Below, piece after piece: positions 18,239-28,944 of a stretch of 64,000 nt of DNA. The notes beneath the pieces are model-generated. The model was not told where the DNA came from and ran no database searches. It saw only the letters and a program-made list of their open reading frames with translations. The DNA is from Pseudomonas paraglycinae (lineage in GTDB: Bacteria; Pseudomonadota; Gammaproteobacteria; Pseudomonadales; Pseudomonadaceae): the NCBI RefSeq assembly GCF_021601625.1, contig NZ_BQHR01000003.1, forward strand, positions 248,001-312,000, written 5' to 3'. Both the position numbers and the translations under genes were made by a program. Numbering within the stretch: position 1 is the first letter of the stretch; every line of letters starts with the position of its first letter.

Positions 18239-20029
18239 ATGTCTGTCGGTTGGCTGCGCGCCTGTGCGCTAGTGGTGTTGGGGCTGTTTAGCGTTACGGC
18301 GCTGGCCAAGGATAAAACCGCAATCGTGATCGGCGGCGGCCTGTCGGGCCTGACGGCGGCTTACGAACTGCAGAACAAGGGCTGGCAGGTCACGCTGCTC
18401 GAAGCCAAACCGAGCCTGGGCGGTCGCTCGGGCATGGCCACCAGCGAGTGGATCGGCAACGACAAGACTCAACCGGTGCTGAACAAATACGTATCGACCT
18501 TCAAGCTGAACACCACGCCGGCGCCTGAATTCGTACGGACTCCGGGTTACCTGATCGACGGCGAGTATTTTTCCGCCGCCGACCTGACCGCCAAACAGCC
18601 TGCCACGGCCGAAGCGCTCAAGCGCTACGAGAAAACCCGTGACGATCTGGCGCGCTCGATCGACGATCCGCAGAACCCGGCGGCGACCAACACCCTGCAC
18701 GCTCTGGACCAGATCAACGTCTCGAGCTGGCTCGACAAGCAGAACCTGCCGGCCACCGCACGTCAGCTGATCAACCAGGACATCCGCACCCACTACGACG
18801 AGCCTTCGCGCCTGTCGCTGCTGTACTTCGCACAGCAGAGCCGGGTGTATCGCGGCGTGTCCGACCGTGACCTGCGCGCTTCGCGTCTGGTCGGTGGCAG
18901 CCCGGTGCTGGCTCAGGCCTTCGTCAAACAGCTGAAAACCATCAAGACCAACTCGCCAGTATCTGCCATCACCCAGGACAAGGACGGCGTGACCGTCAAG
19001 GTCGGCAGCGTTGGCTACCAGGCCGATTACGTTGTGCTGGCGGTGCCGTTGCGCGCCCTCAACAAGATCCAGCTGACTCCGGCGCTGGACGCCCAGCACC
19101 TGGCCGCGATCAAAGGCACCAACTACGGCTGGCGCGACCAGATCATGCTGAAGTTCAAGACGCCGGTATGGGAAAGCAAGGCGCGGATGTCCGGCGAGAT
19201 CTATAGCAACACCGGCCTGGGCATGTTGTGGATCGAGCCAGCCCTGAAGGGCGGCGCGAACGTGGTGATCAACCTGTCCGGCGACAACGCCCGCGTCATG
19301 CAGGCCTTCGGCGACAAGCAGATGGTCGATCAGGTGCTGATTCGTCTGCACACGTTTTATCCACAGGCCCGTGGCTCGTTCACCGGTTATGAAATCCGTC
19401 GCTACAGCACCGATCCATCGACCGGTGGTTCCTACCTGGCCTTCGGCCCTGGCCAGATCAGCAAATTCTGGCGCCTGTGGGAGCGTCCGCTGCAGCGCGT
19501 AGCGTTTGCCGGCGAACACACCGACACCTTGTACCCGGGCACCCTGGAGGGCGCACTGCGCACCGGTCAGCGCGCGGCCAGTCAGGTTGAAGACCTGGCG
19601 GCGGGCAAATCCTTCGAACCGGCCAAAGTCGGCCCGGCAGCAGCCACCGCCGCAGCGGCAGGTGCAGCGGGTGCAGCGGGTGCGGCAGTGGCGGCGAAGA
19701 AAGGCAACTTCTTCACCAACCTGTTCGGCGGTTCGGACGACGATAAGAAGCCAGAGCCAGTGAAAGCGCCAGAGCCGGCACCTGCTCCAGCCGCTCCAGC
19801 GCCTGCACCGACCCCGGCTCCTGCGCCAGCCCCGGTGGAAGCACCGAAGCCAGCAGTTCCGGTAAAAGCCGAGCCAGCCAAGAAAGCGGCAGCCAAGCCA
19901 GCAGCGAAGAAACCGGCGGCGAAGACCGAAGCGAAAAAAGCTCCGGCCAAACCAGCGGCGAAAAAAGCTGAACCGGCGAAGAAGCCAGCGGCTAAACCGG
20001 CGGCAACCACCGAGACCAAAGCGCAGTAA
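18239..20029 (+). CDS. Exported flavin-containing amine oxidase-like protein with Lys/Ala/Pro-rich C-terminal tail
   Basis: A 596-residue flavoprotein. A signal peptide (residues 1-~23, ending VTALA) precedes the FAD Rossmann motif VIGGGLSGLTAAYELQNKG and LLEAKPSLGGRSG. The C-terminal FAD-contact segment is FAGEHTDTLYPGTLEGAL, so this is a monoamine-oxidase/protoporphyrinogen-oxidase fold predicted to work in the periplasm. After about residue 460 comes a low-complexity tail of some 137 residues: Ala/Gly-rich, a short NFFTNLFGG segment, then PAPAP and KPAAKK repeats. Its substrate is unknown. A strong terminator follows, so it is not obviously co-transcribed with cytochrome b561. Confidence 0.8.
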   Translation: MSVGWLRACALVVLGLFSVTALAKDKTAIVIGGGLSGLTAAYELQNKGWQVTLLEAKPSLGGRSGMATSEWIGNDKTQPVLNKYVSTFKLNTTPAPEFVRTPGYLIDGEYFSAADLTAKQPATAEALKRYEKTRDDLARSIDDPQNPAATNTLHALDQINVSSWLDKQNLPATARQLINQDIRTHYDEPSRLSLLYFAQQSRVYRGVSDRDLRASRLVGGSPVLAQAFVKQLKTIKTNSPVSAITQDKDGVTVKVGSVGYQADYVVLAVPLRALNKIQLTPALDAQHLAAIKGTNYGWRDQIMLKFKTPVWESKARMSGEIYSNTGLGMLWIEPALKGGANVVINLSGDNARVMQAFGDKQMVDQVLIRLHTFYPQARGSFTGYEIRRYSTDPSTGGSYLAFGPGQISKFWRLWERPLQRVAFAGEHTDTLYPGTLEGALRTGQRAASQVEDLAAGKSFEPAKVGPAAATAAAAGAAGAAGAAVAAKKGNFFTNLFGGSDDDKKPEPVKAPEPAPAPAAPAPAPTPAPAPAPVEAPKPAVPVKAEPAKKAAAKPAAKKPAAKTEAKKAPAKPAAKKAEPAKKPAAKPAATTETKAQ

Positions 20030-20047
20030 GGCTTTGCGGTAAATGAA

Positions 20048-20078
20048 AAAGCGCGGCTTTCAGGCCGCGCTTTTTTTT
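20048..20078 (+). terminator. Rho-independent terminator after the flavoprotein gene
   Basis: The stem AAAGCGCGGC/GCCGCGCTTT with loop TTTCAG is followed by eight T, 18 bases after the stop codon. Confidence 0.9.
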
Positions 20079-20244
20079 GCCCGTGATTCACAACATCCCG
20101 CCACACTTTTGTCTTTAATCTTTCCTTAACTCCCCTGTTCAAGACTCTTGATCGTATTTCTCGATATTTCAAAGCGAAATTTTCCGCTTTAATTCGATAG
20201 ATAACTCGCTAGTCTTGGTTCGCAGTTCTCACAGGATTTGGGCA

Positions 20245-20796
20245 ATGCAGCTACGTAACTCTTCTTCGCGCTACGGTTGGGTCAGCATCTTCATGCACTG
20301 GGGTGTGGCGCTGGCGGTCTTCGGGCTGTTCGCGCTGGGTCTGTGGATGGTGGGGCTGGATTACTACAGCACCTGGCGCAAAGACGCGCCGGATCTGCAC
20401 AAGAGCATCGGTCTGGTGCTGCTGGGTGTGATGGTGTTGCGGGTGTTGTGGCGCTTTGTCAGTCCACCGCCGCCAACGTTGCAAAGCTACAGCCGCATGA
20501 CCCGCATCGGTGCGAAGTTTGGCCATGGGTTTCTGTACCTTGCGCTGTTCGCCGTGATGATTGCCGGTTACCTGATTTCCACCGCAGACGGTGTCGGGAT
20601 CCCGGTGTTTGGCCTGTTTGAAGTTCCTGCACTGGTTTCCGGACTACCGGATCAGGCAGATACCGCCGGTGTGATTCATCTCTGGCTGGCATGGGCGCTG
20701 GTAATTTTTTCCGGCCTTCATGCGTTGGCAGCATTGAAGCACCACTTTATCGATCGTGATGCGACCCTGACACGAATGCTGGGACGCAAAGCCTGA
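20245..20796 (+). CDS. Cytochrome b561 family protein
   Basis: A 183-residue inner-membrane di-heme cytochrome with four hydrophobic segments and paired His residues ([56 protein letters not shown]). It is expected to exchange electrons with quinone. ATG 20245 is chosen with AGGA upstream; the GTG/ATG at 20215 adds ten unconserved residues. It precedes a YceI gene by 32 bases, a pairing widely conserved in Pseudomonas. Confidence 0.9.
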   Translation: MQLRNSSSRYGWVSIFMHWGVALAVFGLFALGLWMVGLDYYSTWRKDAPDLHKSIGLVLLGVMVLRVLWRFVSPPPPTLQSYSRMTRIGAKFGHGFLYLALFAVMIAGYLISTADGVGIPVFGLFEVPALVSGLPDQADTAGVIHLWLAWALVIFSGLHALAALKHHFIDRDATLTRMLGRKA

Positions 20797-20828
20797 TGTT
20801 CAACCTCGACTCCAAAGGAAAACAAAGC

Positions 20829-21407
20829 ATGTTGAAAAAGACTCTGGCCGCTCTGGCAATCGGCTCTGCCGTCCTGTCCGCCAACGTGATGGCCGCTGAC
20901 TACGTGGTTGACAAAGAAGGCCAGCACGCCTTCGTCGACTTCAAGATCAGCCACCTGGGCTACAGCTTCATCACCGGTACCTTCAAGGACATCGATGGCA
21001 AGTTCAGCTTCGACGCTGCCAAGCCTGAAGACAGCAAGATCGAGTTCAACGTGAACACCGCCAGCGTGTTCACCAACCACGCCGAGCGCGACAAGCACAT
21101 CGCCAGCGCTGACTTCCTGAACGCCAGCAAGTTTGCCAAGGCGACCTTCGTCTCCACCAGCGTCAAGTCCACCGGTGCCAACACCGCTGACGTGACCGGC
21201 GACCTGACCATCCTGGGCGTCACCAAGCCAGTGGTCGTGAAGGCGACCTTCCTGGGCGAAGGCAAGGATCCATGGGGTGGCTACCGTGCCGGCTTCGAAG
21301 GCACCACCACCATCAAGCGTTCCGATTTCGGCAAGCAGAAAGACCTGGGTCCGAAGTCCGACGCGGTCGAGCTGTACGTTTCGTTTGAAGGTGTGAAAGC
21401 GAAGTAA
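20829..21407 (+). CDS. YceI-family periplasmic lipid-binding protein
   Basis: A 192-residue protein with a signal peptide ([20 protein letters not shown], cleavage after MAA). The rest is a lipocalin-like YceI beta-barrel: [40 protein letters not shown], and [11 protein letters not shown] near the end. Members bind long isoprenoids such as polyprenyl chains or ubiquinone. The P. aeruginosa protein at this position has been described as the small protease PasP. It is probably co-transcribed with the cytochrome b561 gene. ATG 20829 has AAAGGA upstream. Confidence 0.9.
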   Translation: MLKKTLAALAIGSAVLSANVMAADYVVDKEGQHAFVDFKISHLGYSFITGTFKDIDGKFSFDAAKPEDSKIEFNVNTASVFTNHAERDKHIASADFLNASKFAKATFVSTSVKSTGANTADVTGDLTILGVTKPVVVKATFLGEGKDPWGGYRAGFEGTTTIKRSDFGKQKDLGPKSDAVELYVSFEGVKAK

Positions 21408-21425
21408 TTTTCGCCGGCCACACAA

Positions 21426-21459
21426 AAATGCCCCCGGTCTTGCGATCGGGGGCGTTTTT
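21426..21459 (+). terminator. Rho-independent terminator after yceI
   Basis: A GC-rich stem GCCCCCG/CGGGGGC (21430-21453) is followed by GTTTTTA. It is preceded by a run of A, so it may be bidirectional. Confidence 0.85.
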
Positions 21460-21496
21460 ATTGCCTGTCGCAACCCTCGTCTCGGCGGCGCACAAG

Positions 21497-21529
21497 AAAA
21501 TGCCCCGGTTTTCAGACCGGGGCATTTTT
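21497..21529 (-). terminator. Terminator for the RhlE-type helicase gene
   Basis: The stem TGCCCCGGT/ACCGGGGCA (21501-21524) with flanking A and T runs lies 17 bases beyond the stop codon of the minus-strand helicase. It could act in both directions. Confidence 0.8.
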
Positions 21530-21545
21530 CATTGCAGTCGAAAAC

Positions 21546-23414
21546 TCAGCGATTGCGGGTCAGCAAGGCCGGTTTTTCACCGCGTGGGCGGCTTGGCAGT
21601 TGATCCAGCTGCTCAGGCGTCGGGAAGCGGTCGGCTTTCGATTCCTTGTGCATGATCTTCGGCCCGCTGCTGCGCGGGTTCTGCACGGCCGGTTCAGCGC
21701 GTTGCTGATCGTCACGGGCCGGGCGGCGGTTGCGCGGGTTTTCATCGCGACGACCCTGACCGTCACGCGGAGCACCGTTGCGTGGGCCGCTGCGCTTGCC
21801 TGGCGGAGTGCCGGTGCTCGAACCGTTGCTGTTGCGTGGGCCGTTCTGGCGACCTTGTGGCTGACCGCCGCGGGGTGCGCCCGAACCTGCGCCTTGCGCC
21901 GGAGCGCCTGGACGACGGTTGCGACCACCGGCCGGAGCCTGCTTCGGCACGTAATCGACGCGGTTACCGAAGTTATCGATATCGTCGTCGAGGAATTCGT
22001 CCGGAGCACGGTCAGCAGCGGCGCGTGGCGGCTGGCTTGGCTGGCGCTGTTCGCGGGCCGGGGTGCCTTCACGCGGCTTTTGTTGACGGGCTGGACGCTC
22101 GCCACGATCGCCGGCCGGTTTTTCCTTGCCCTTGTCTTTGCCTTTGTCTTTACGACCGCCGCCACCGCCGCCGCCATTCGGGCCGTCGCCGCGTGGGCCA
22201 CGGGCATTGCGCGGGTTGCGCATGTCCGGACGCTCACGGGCTTCGGGCTTCTCGGCCTCGATGGTGCTGGCATCGAAGCCCATCAGGTCGCCGTCGGCGA
22301 TTTTCTGCTTGGTCATGCGTTCGATGCTTTTCAGCAGTTTTTCTTCGTCCGGTGCGACCAGCGAGATCGCCTCGCCCGAACGACCGGCACGGCCAGTACG
22401 GCCGATACGGTGCACGTAGTCTTCATCGACGTTCGGCAGTTCGAAGTTGACCACGTGTGGCAACTGGTCGATGTCCAGACCGCGCGCCGCGATGTCGGTG
22501 GCAACCAGGATGCGCACTTCACCGGCCTTGAAGTCGGCCAGAGCTTTGGTGCGGGCGTTCTGGCTCTTGTTGCCGTGGATCGCCACAGCCGGCAGGCCGT
22601 GCTTGTCCAGGTACTCGGCCAGACGGTTGGCGCCGTGCTTGGTGCGGGTGAACACCAGCACCTGTTCCCACGCGCCGGCGGTGATCAGGTGGGCCAGCAG
22701 CGCACGCTTGTGGCTGGCTGGCAGGCGGAATACGCGTTGTTCGATGCGCTCGACCGTGGTGTTCGGCGGCGTCACTTCGATGCGTTCCGGGTTGTGCAGC
22801 AGCTTGCCGGCAAGATCCGTGATGTCTTTGGAGAAGGTCGCCGAAAACAGCAGGTTCTGACGCTTGGCCGGCAGACGCGCGAGGACTTTCTTCACGTCGT
22901 GGACGAAGCCCATGTCGAGCATGCGGTCGGCTTCGTCGAGCACGAGGATTTCAACGTGGGACAGATCGACGCTGCCCTGGCCGCACAGGTCGAGCAGACG
23001 ACCCGGGCAGGCAACGAGGACGTCCACGCCACGGGACATGGCCTGAACCTGCGGGTTCATGCCGACGCCGCCAAAGATGCAGGCGCTGACGAATTTCAGG
23101 TCACGGGCGTAGATCTTGAAGCTGTCGTGAACCTGGGCCGCGAGTTCGCGGGTCGGGGTCAGGACCAGCACGCGCGGTTGGCGCGGGCCGTGACGCTGGG
23201 ATTTGTCCGGGTGGCCGTTGGGGAACAGCCGCTCCAGGATCGGAAGGGCGAAACCGCCGGTTTTACCGGTACCTGTCTGTGCCGCAACCATCAGGTCGCG
23301 ACCTTGCAACACGGCGGGAATGGCCCGCTGTTGCACCGGAGTAGGCTCGGTATAGCCCGCATCTTCGATAGCGCGGACCAAAGCCTCGGAGAGACCGAGG
23401 GAAGCAAAGGACAT
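21546..23414 (-). CDS. rhlE: DEAD-box ATP-dependent RNA helicase, RhlE family
   Basis: A 622-residue DEAD-box helicase. In order: Q motif ([14 protein letters not shown]), motif I AQTGTGKT (~residues 45-52), PTRELA, motif [18 protein letters not shown], and motif [15 protein letters not shown]. After about residue 400 there is a long basic disordered extension rich in Arg, Gly, Pro, Asn and Lys, including a run of seven Gly followed by [12 protein letters not shown]. Such helicases act in rRNA maturation and RNA decay. By its neighbours (metF, yceI) it matches P. aeruginosa PA0428 (RhlE2), from memory. ATG 23414 begins the conserved [10 protein letters not shown]; longer in-frame starts are not conserved. 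Confidence 0.9.
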   Translation of the reverse strand: MSFASLGLSEALVRAIEDAGYTEPTPVQQRAIPAVLQGRDLMVAAQTGTGKTGGFALPILERLFPNGHPDKSQRHGPRQPRVLVLTPTRELAAQVHDSFKIYARDLKFVSACIFGGVGMNPQVQAMSRGVDVLVACPGRLLDLCGQGSVDLSHVEILVLDEADRMLDMGFVHDVKKVLARLPAKRQNLLFSATFSKDITDLAGKLLHNPERIEVTPPNTTVERIEQRVFRLPASHKRALLAHLITAGAWEQVLVFTRTKHGANRLAEYLDKHGLPAVAIHGNKSQNARTKALADFKAGEVRILVATDIAARGLDIDQLPHVVNFELPNVDEDYVHRIGRTGRAGRSGEAISLVAPDEEKLLKSIERMTKQKIADGDLMGFDASTIEAEKPEARERPDMRNPRNARGPRGDGPNGGGGGGGRKDKGKDKGKEKPAGDRGERPARQQKPREGTPAREQRQPSQPPRAAADRAPDEFLDDDIDNFGNRVDYVPKQAPAGGRNRRPGAPAQGAGSGAPRGGQPQGRQNGPRNSNGSSTGTPPGKRSGPRNGAPRDGQGRRDENPRNRRPARDDQQRAEPAVQNPRSSGPKIMHKESKADRFPTPEQLDQLPSRPRGEKPALLTRNR

Positions 23415-23636
23415 GAGTAATCCTGTTTCAGTTAGGGCTTGGCCCAATGGGAGTCTTGCCTGGCGCGAATGGCGTTTAAGAGGACGCAATCCCGTCCGGT
23501 CCTGCTGCGGTTCCGAAGGCACGTCCGGAGCGCTCGCGCGGGCTGAAAAGCTGCGCTGTAGCGGGTCGGGAGGCCTGTTACGGTTCCGGGCGTCCGGGCG
23601 TGAGCCTGGCGGGAACGCCGGAGTATAACAGAGCAA

Positions 23637-24449
23637 TCACTGCGCGCCGCTTTCCTGCTGCTCAACGGTTTTGCCGCTGGCGGTTGCACTGCCCAGTGGC
23701 GCCGTCAGGGCGGGGGCCGCGCCGTAGCGGGCGCTGAGCTCGGCATAGGCCGGTTCGCGCTTGAAACGCTTGAGTTCGGCGCCGAAGCGCTGCACCAGCA
23801 AATCCATCCCGGCATTGCGCCGCACGGCCAGAAACTGGCTCTGGCGGCTGATGACCGTGGGGTTTTCCGTGATCTTGTCGCGAATGCCCAGTTCATCGAG
23901 CAAATGCTGACCCACGCGGCGATCAGTGATCAGCAGGTCGATGCGCCCGCGCACCAGTTTGCCGAAATTGGCTTCGTGGGTCGGGGCCGGCTCGCGGGTG
24001 AACAGCGTCGATTCGCGAAAGTCGGGGCTGTACAGATAGCCCGGCGAGGTGCCGACCGTCAGGCCTTTGAGGTCTTCAAGGCTGTGAAAAGGGTGCGGAC
24101 GCTCGTTGGCGTAGAACATCACGAACTCGACGTCCGACAGCGGTTCGCTAGGGTAGAGCAGGGTGGCGTCGCGTTCGTCGCTGTGGAAGATGTCCAGCGC
24201 GCCGTCGGCCTGGCCGGTTTCGAGCATCGACAGGCAGCGTTTCCAGGGCAAAAACTGCCATTCGACTTCGATGCCCAAGCGCTTGAATACGATGGCGGTG
24301 GTTTCGTAGTCCAGCCCGAGATTCTTGCCGCCTTGTTCATAGACATACGGTGCCCATGGCTCGGTGACAATGCGCAACTTCTCGCCCCGAGCAGCGAAGC
24401 TCAGGCAAGTAAACAGCAAAACGCTCAGCAACTGGACAATGACAGGCAT
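23637..24449 (-). CDS. Periplasmic solute-binding protein, family 3 type
   Basis: A 270-residue protein with a signal peptide (residues ~1-22, ending FAARG) followed by the family 3 fold: KLRIVTEPWAPYVYEQGGKN, ADGALDIFHSDERDATLLYP, LKGLTVGTSPGYLY and a second lobe. The C terminus ends in a short Ala/Ser/Gly-rich tail. No transporter gene is adjacent, so it may feed a remote ABC system or act as a sensor-type protein. It is a distant paralogue of the protein at 55384-56121. Confidence 0.8.
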   Translation of the reverse strand: MPVIVQLLSVLLFTCLSFAARGEKLRIVTEPWAPYVYEQGGKNLGLDYETTAIVFKRLGIEVEWQFLPWKRCLSMLETGQADGALDIFHSDERDATLLYPSEPLSDVEFVMFYANERPHPFHSLEDLKGLTVGTSPGYLYSPDFRESTLFTREPAPTHEANFGKLVRGRIDLLITDRRVGQHLLDELGIRDKITENPTVISRQSQFLAVRRNAGMDLLVQRFGAELKRFKREPAYAELSARYGAAPALTAPLGSATASGKTVEQQESGAQ

Positions 24450-24536
24450 GGCCTGAGGTTAGTACGCGAATCGCCTGATGAGAAGCTCTGGCATGCATGT
24501 TTAACGCTGCAAGCGAAGAGTTTCGATGCGATGCCG

Positions 24537-25619
24537 CTATTTGCCGGATGAATTGAGCAGGTGCTGATGAATTGTCGTGTAGCGCGAGCCCAGAACCAGT
24601 CTGACCAGTCTTCTGCTGAACCATTCTTCCAGCAAATGCTGACAAACTTTCTTGCCAATCCTTTCCTGCTGGTTTTTCAGTGCCTTTTCCCACCACACCG
24701 GTGCGCAGGCCTGGTCGAATTCGTTGGGGTGCTTATAGCAACCGTAGAGAATTTCGCGAATGAACTGGCGAAGGTGCGCGGGCAGCATCAGGGTGATGAC
24801 TTTGTAAAGCATGCGCTGCATACGTGGCGGACGTGGCAGTCGCGCGGAAACGAGACGGGTGTCATCCAGTGCAGCCTGACAGGTCGGGTTGTCGCCATGC
24901 TTGGCGACCCAGGCCTGAACCTTGGCCCTGAACAGCTGCTTGCGGCTCCAGTAGTGATGAATCAGCTCCGGACACTTCTTGATGTCCAGTGTGCGATAGG
25001 CTGCCACTGACAGGCAGAACTCTTCCAGGGTGTAGGCACCTTGGGCGAGCGGGAACAGCTCGTCGATCAGCGCAATCGAGCGATCAAGCACTTGCGCATC
25101 TTGGCGATGCAGGCCGATGACGCCAGAGTTGAGCAGCATCATTTGATCGTCAGCCAGGCCTCTCTCCAGCAGGGTTTTCGACAGAGCGCTGTAGAGCAGG
25201 TTTTCCTTGTTGGTGCCGTATTGCAAGTAGTAGTCATTGCACAGCAGCGTGCCGGGTTGCACCCGTTCGAACAGTTTGACTGGCGAGCAATGAAAAAAAG
25301 TGTCGGTGTCGATCAGCAAGGCTGTCTCGGACTCTTCGAGCACCGTTCGCAAAGCAACGTGTTTGGTGCGGAAGTGGTAGCCGTGAGGTTCGCTCCAGCG
25401 CTGACGGGTGGCAGCATCGAGGGGACGCACTCGTACCGGGAGTTTTTCGTAAGGCTGCGGATTGTCACTGAACACCTGGATATCAATCGTCACATCTGGT
25501 GATTCACGAAGCCAGGCCAGGGCACTCGCGATGCTGAACACGGCTTCCTGGTGATAGGTTTCAGAGCCAAAAACCAGGTAGACGAGTTGAGGGCGTGGGT
25601 TCGAAGAATCGCAGATCAT
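24537..25619 (-). CDS. Putative glycosyltransferase-like protein (DxD motif), function unknown
   Basis: A 360-residue protein without signal peptide. An N-terminal alpha/beta pattern (QLVYLVFGSETYHQEAVFSI) and the acidic motif TALLIDTDTFFHCSP near residues 113-127 resemble GT-A fold sugar-nucleotide transferases, with DTD as the metal site. NSGVIGL (~174-180) supports a GT8-like arrangement. The basic C terminus (KNQQERIGKKV) could contact membrane. I chose ATG 25619 because the in-frame start at 25676 lies beyond the metF terminator hairpin. The family call is tentative. The substrate could be lipopolysaccharide or another envelope glycan. Confidence 0.5.
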   Translation of the reverse strand: MICDSSNPRPQLVYLVFGSETYHQEAVFSIASALAWLRESPDVTIDIQVFSDNPQPYEKLPVRVRPLDAATRQRWSEPHGYHFRTKHVALRTVLEESETALLIDTDTFFHCSPVKLFERVQPGTLLCNDYYLQYGTNKENLLYSALSKTLLERGLADDQMMLLNSGVIGLHRQDAQVLDRSIALIDELFPLAQGAYTLEEFCLSVAAYRTLDIKKCPELIHHYWSRKQLFRAKVQAWVAKHGDNPTCQAALDDTRLVSARLPRPPRMQRMLYKVITLMLPAHLRQFIREILYGCYKHPNEFDQACAPVWWEKALKNQQERIGKKVCQHLLEEWFSRRLVRLVLGSRYTTIHQHLLNSSGK

Positions 25620-25650
25620 TGACGACAATATTCCATTGGTACTTTTAAAT

Positions 25651-25674
25651 GTAAAAAGGCCCTCTGAAGAGGGC
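25651..25674 (-). terminator. Terminator after metF
   Basis: On the minus strand the stem GCCCTCT/AGAGGGC is followed by CTTTTTAC, 22 bases after the metF stop. Confidence 0.8.
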
Positions 25675-25696
25675 ACTTTTTACTGTCTTGAATCGT

Positions 25697-26542
25697 TTAG
25701 CGCGGCAACTTCAGATTATTCCAGATCGCCAGGCTCGGTTCCGCCTGGTTCATGGAATAGAAGTGCAGGCCAGGCGCGCCGCCTTGCAGCAGGCGTTCGC
25801 ACATCTCGCTGACGACCTGTTCACCAAAGCGCTGAATGCTCTGGCTGTCATCGCCGTAGGCTTCCAGTTGCTTGCGGATCCAGCGCGGGATTTCCGCACC
25901 GCAGGCATCGGAGAAGCGTGCGAGTTTGCTGTAGTTGGTGATTGGCATGATGCCCGGAACGACCGGAATGTCCACGCCCAGCGCCTGCAACCGGTCGACA
26001 AAGTAGAAGTAGCTGTCGGCGTTGAAGAAGTACTGGGTGATCGCGCTGTCGGCGCCGGCACGGGCCTTGCGCACGAAGTTGGCGAGATCGTCTTCGTAGT
26101 TGCGCGCTTGCGGATGCATCTCCGGGTAGGCGGCGACTTCGATGTGGAAATGATTGCCGGTTTCTTCACGAATGAATTCAACCAGTTCATTGGCGTGACG
26201 CAGCTCGCCGCTGGTCATGCCCATGCCGGATGGCAGGTCACCGCGCAGGGCGACGATGCGCTTGATGCCGGCGGCCTTGTACTCGTTCAGCAGGCCGCGC
26301 AGGTCGTCCTTGCTGTCGCCGACGCACGACAGGTGCGGGGCGGCGGGGATTTTGACTTCGCTTTCCAGCTGCAGAACGGTGTTCAGCGTGCGGTCACGGG
26401 TCGAACCGCCCGCGCCGTAGGTGCAGGAAAAGAAGTCAGGGTTGTAGGTGGCCAACTGACGGGCAGTGGCGAGCAGTTTTTCATGCCCAGCATCGGTCTT
26501 GGTCGGGAAGAACTCGAAGCTGTAGCGACGTTCTTGGGACAT
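25697..26542 (-). CDS. metF: 5,10-methylenetetrahydrofolate reductase MetF
   Basis: A 281-residue FAD enzyme that reduces methylene-THF to methyl-THF, the methyl donor for methionine synthesis. Signatures: SFEFFPTKTDAGHEKLL at the N terminus, TYGAGGSTRDRT, IVALRGDLPSG, YPEMHPQA and ITQYFFNADSYFYFVD. Its length is typical. GGAGGAAG-type bases precede the ATG. It lies next to ahcY, so two SAM-cycle genes sit side by side on the same strand, separated by a repeat-containing gap. Confidence 0.96.
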   Translation of the reverse strand: MSQERRYSFEFFPTKTDAGHEKLLATARQLATYNPDFFSCTYGAGGSTRDRTLNTVLQLESEVKIPAAPHLSCVGDSKDDLRGLLNEYKAAGIKRIVALRGDLPSGMGMTSGELRHANELVEFIREETGNHFHIEVAAYPEMHPQARNYEDDLANFVRKARAGADSAITQYFFNADSYFYFVDRLQALGVDIPVVPGIMPITNYSKLARFSDACGAEIPRWIRKQLEAYGDDSQSIQRFGEQVVSEMCERLLQGGAPGLHFYSMNQAEPSLAIWNNLKLPR

Positions 26543-26556
26543 GGAGGAAGCCTCCA

Positions 26557-26726
26557 GTTACGAGCGGCAAGCTACAAGCTGCGAGAGAAGCGGAGGTGCG
26601 CTGATCTCTCGTGCGTGAAACCTACTGCCTGAAACTGTTCTGAAATAGGGGCAGAGCTCTCAAGCTTCGTACGGCAAGTCCGGCTTTTGACCTTGCTTGC
26701 CGCTTGAAGCTTGTAGCTCGCAGCTG
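26557..26726. repeat. Inverted repeat between metF and ahcY
   Basis: The arm at 26557-26585 (GCGGCAAGCTACAAGCTGCG) and the arm at 26696-26726 (GCTTGAAGCTTGTAGCTCGC) are imperfect inverted copies of a repeat built on AAGCTACAAGCT. Similar elements are scattered in Pseudomonas intergenic DNA. The roughly 110 bases between the arms hold no gene. Confidence 0.6.
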
Positions 26727-26734
26727 CTCTTGTC

Positions 26735-28294
<1,560 letters not shown>

Positions 28295-28463
28295 TTACCG
28301 TTTTGAAACGGGGGCGATTATAGCCGTCTAGACTGATCTTCCAAAGGGTTTCTGTCGGCCAGATGAAGATCGCCAATCGCGACCATAGTAGAAGCCTCAT
28401 GGAGCATGACCGCTCAGTCTGCCAAGATGGCGCCATCATTCGGCAAGACGCTCAGGAGTGAAG

Positions 28464-28871
28464 ATGAATTTCCACACCCGCAAGTGGGTAAAACCCGAAG
28501 ACCTCAACCCCAACGGCACCCTGTTCGGCGGCAGCCTGCTGCGCTGGATCGACGAAGAAGCGGCGATCTACGCCATCGTTCAACTGGGCAACCAGCGCGT
28601 GGTGACCAAGTACATTTCCGAGATCAACTTTGTCAGCGCCTCGCGCCAGGGCGACATCATCGAACTGGGCATCACCGCCACCGAGTTCGGCCGCACCTCG
28701 ATCACCCTGACCTGCGAAGTGCGCAACAAGATCACCCGCAAGAGCATCCTGACCGTCGAGAAGATGGTCTTCGTCAACCTCGGCGAAGACGGCTTGCCGG
28801 CGCCGCACGGGCGAACCGAGATCAGGTATGTCAAAGACCAGTTCAAGGATGACGTGCCCGTTACCGAGTAA
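28464..28871 (+). CDS. Acyl-CoA thioesterase, YciA-like hotdog fold
   Basis: A 135-residue single hotdog domain that hydrolyses acyl-CoA. The family segment PEDLNPNGTLFGGSLLRWID carries the conserved Asn and Gly-Gly; the sequence continues with DEEAAIYA and YISEINFVSASRQGDIIELG. ATG 28464 is preceded by AGGAG at 5 bases; the GTG at 28458 is within that site. It transcribes away from ahcY. Confidence 0.9.
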   Translation: MNFHTRKWVKPEDLNPNGTLFGGSLLRWIDEEAAIYAIVQLGNQRVVTKYISEINFVSASRQGDIIELGITATEFGRTSITLTCEVRNKITRKSILTVEKMVFVNLGEDGLPAPHGRTEIRYVKDQFKDDVPVTE

Positions 28872-28944
28872 TCGCGTCACACCGGCGAACGGAAGCCGAG
28901 CGGCGCGTGTCGTAGCCTTATGACCCCGCCACCGGTTTCCCGCC

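Noticed and set aside
19740-20029. CRISPR-like or tandem DNA repeat in the Lys/Ala/Pro-rich region
   Set aside because: The repetition is at protein level inside an open frame, with varying unit lengths and no spacers.
25620-25676. A longer start for the glycosyltransferase-like gene at 25676
   Set aside because: It would lie beyond the metF terminator hairpin (25651-25674) and adds residues encoded by the hairpin itself.
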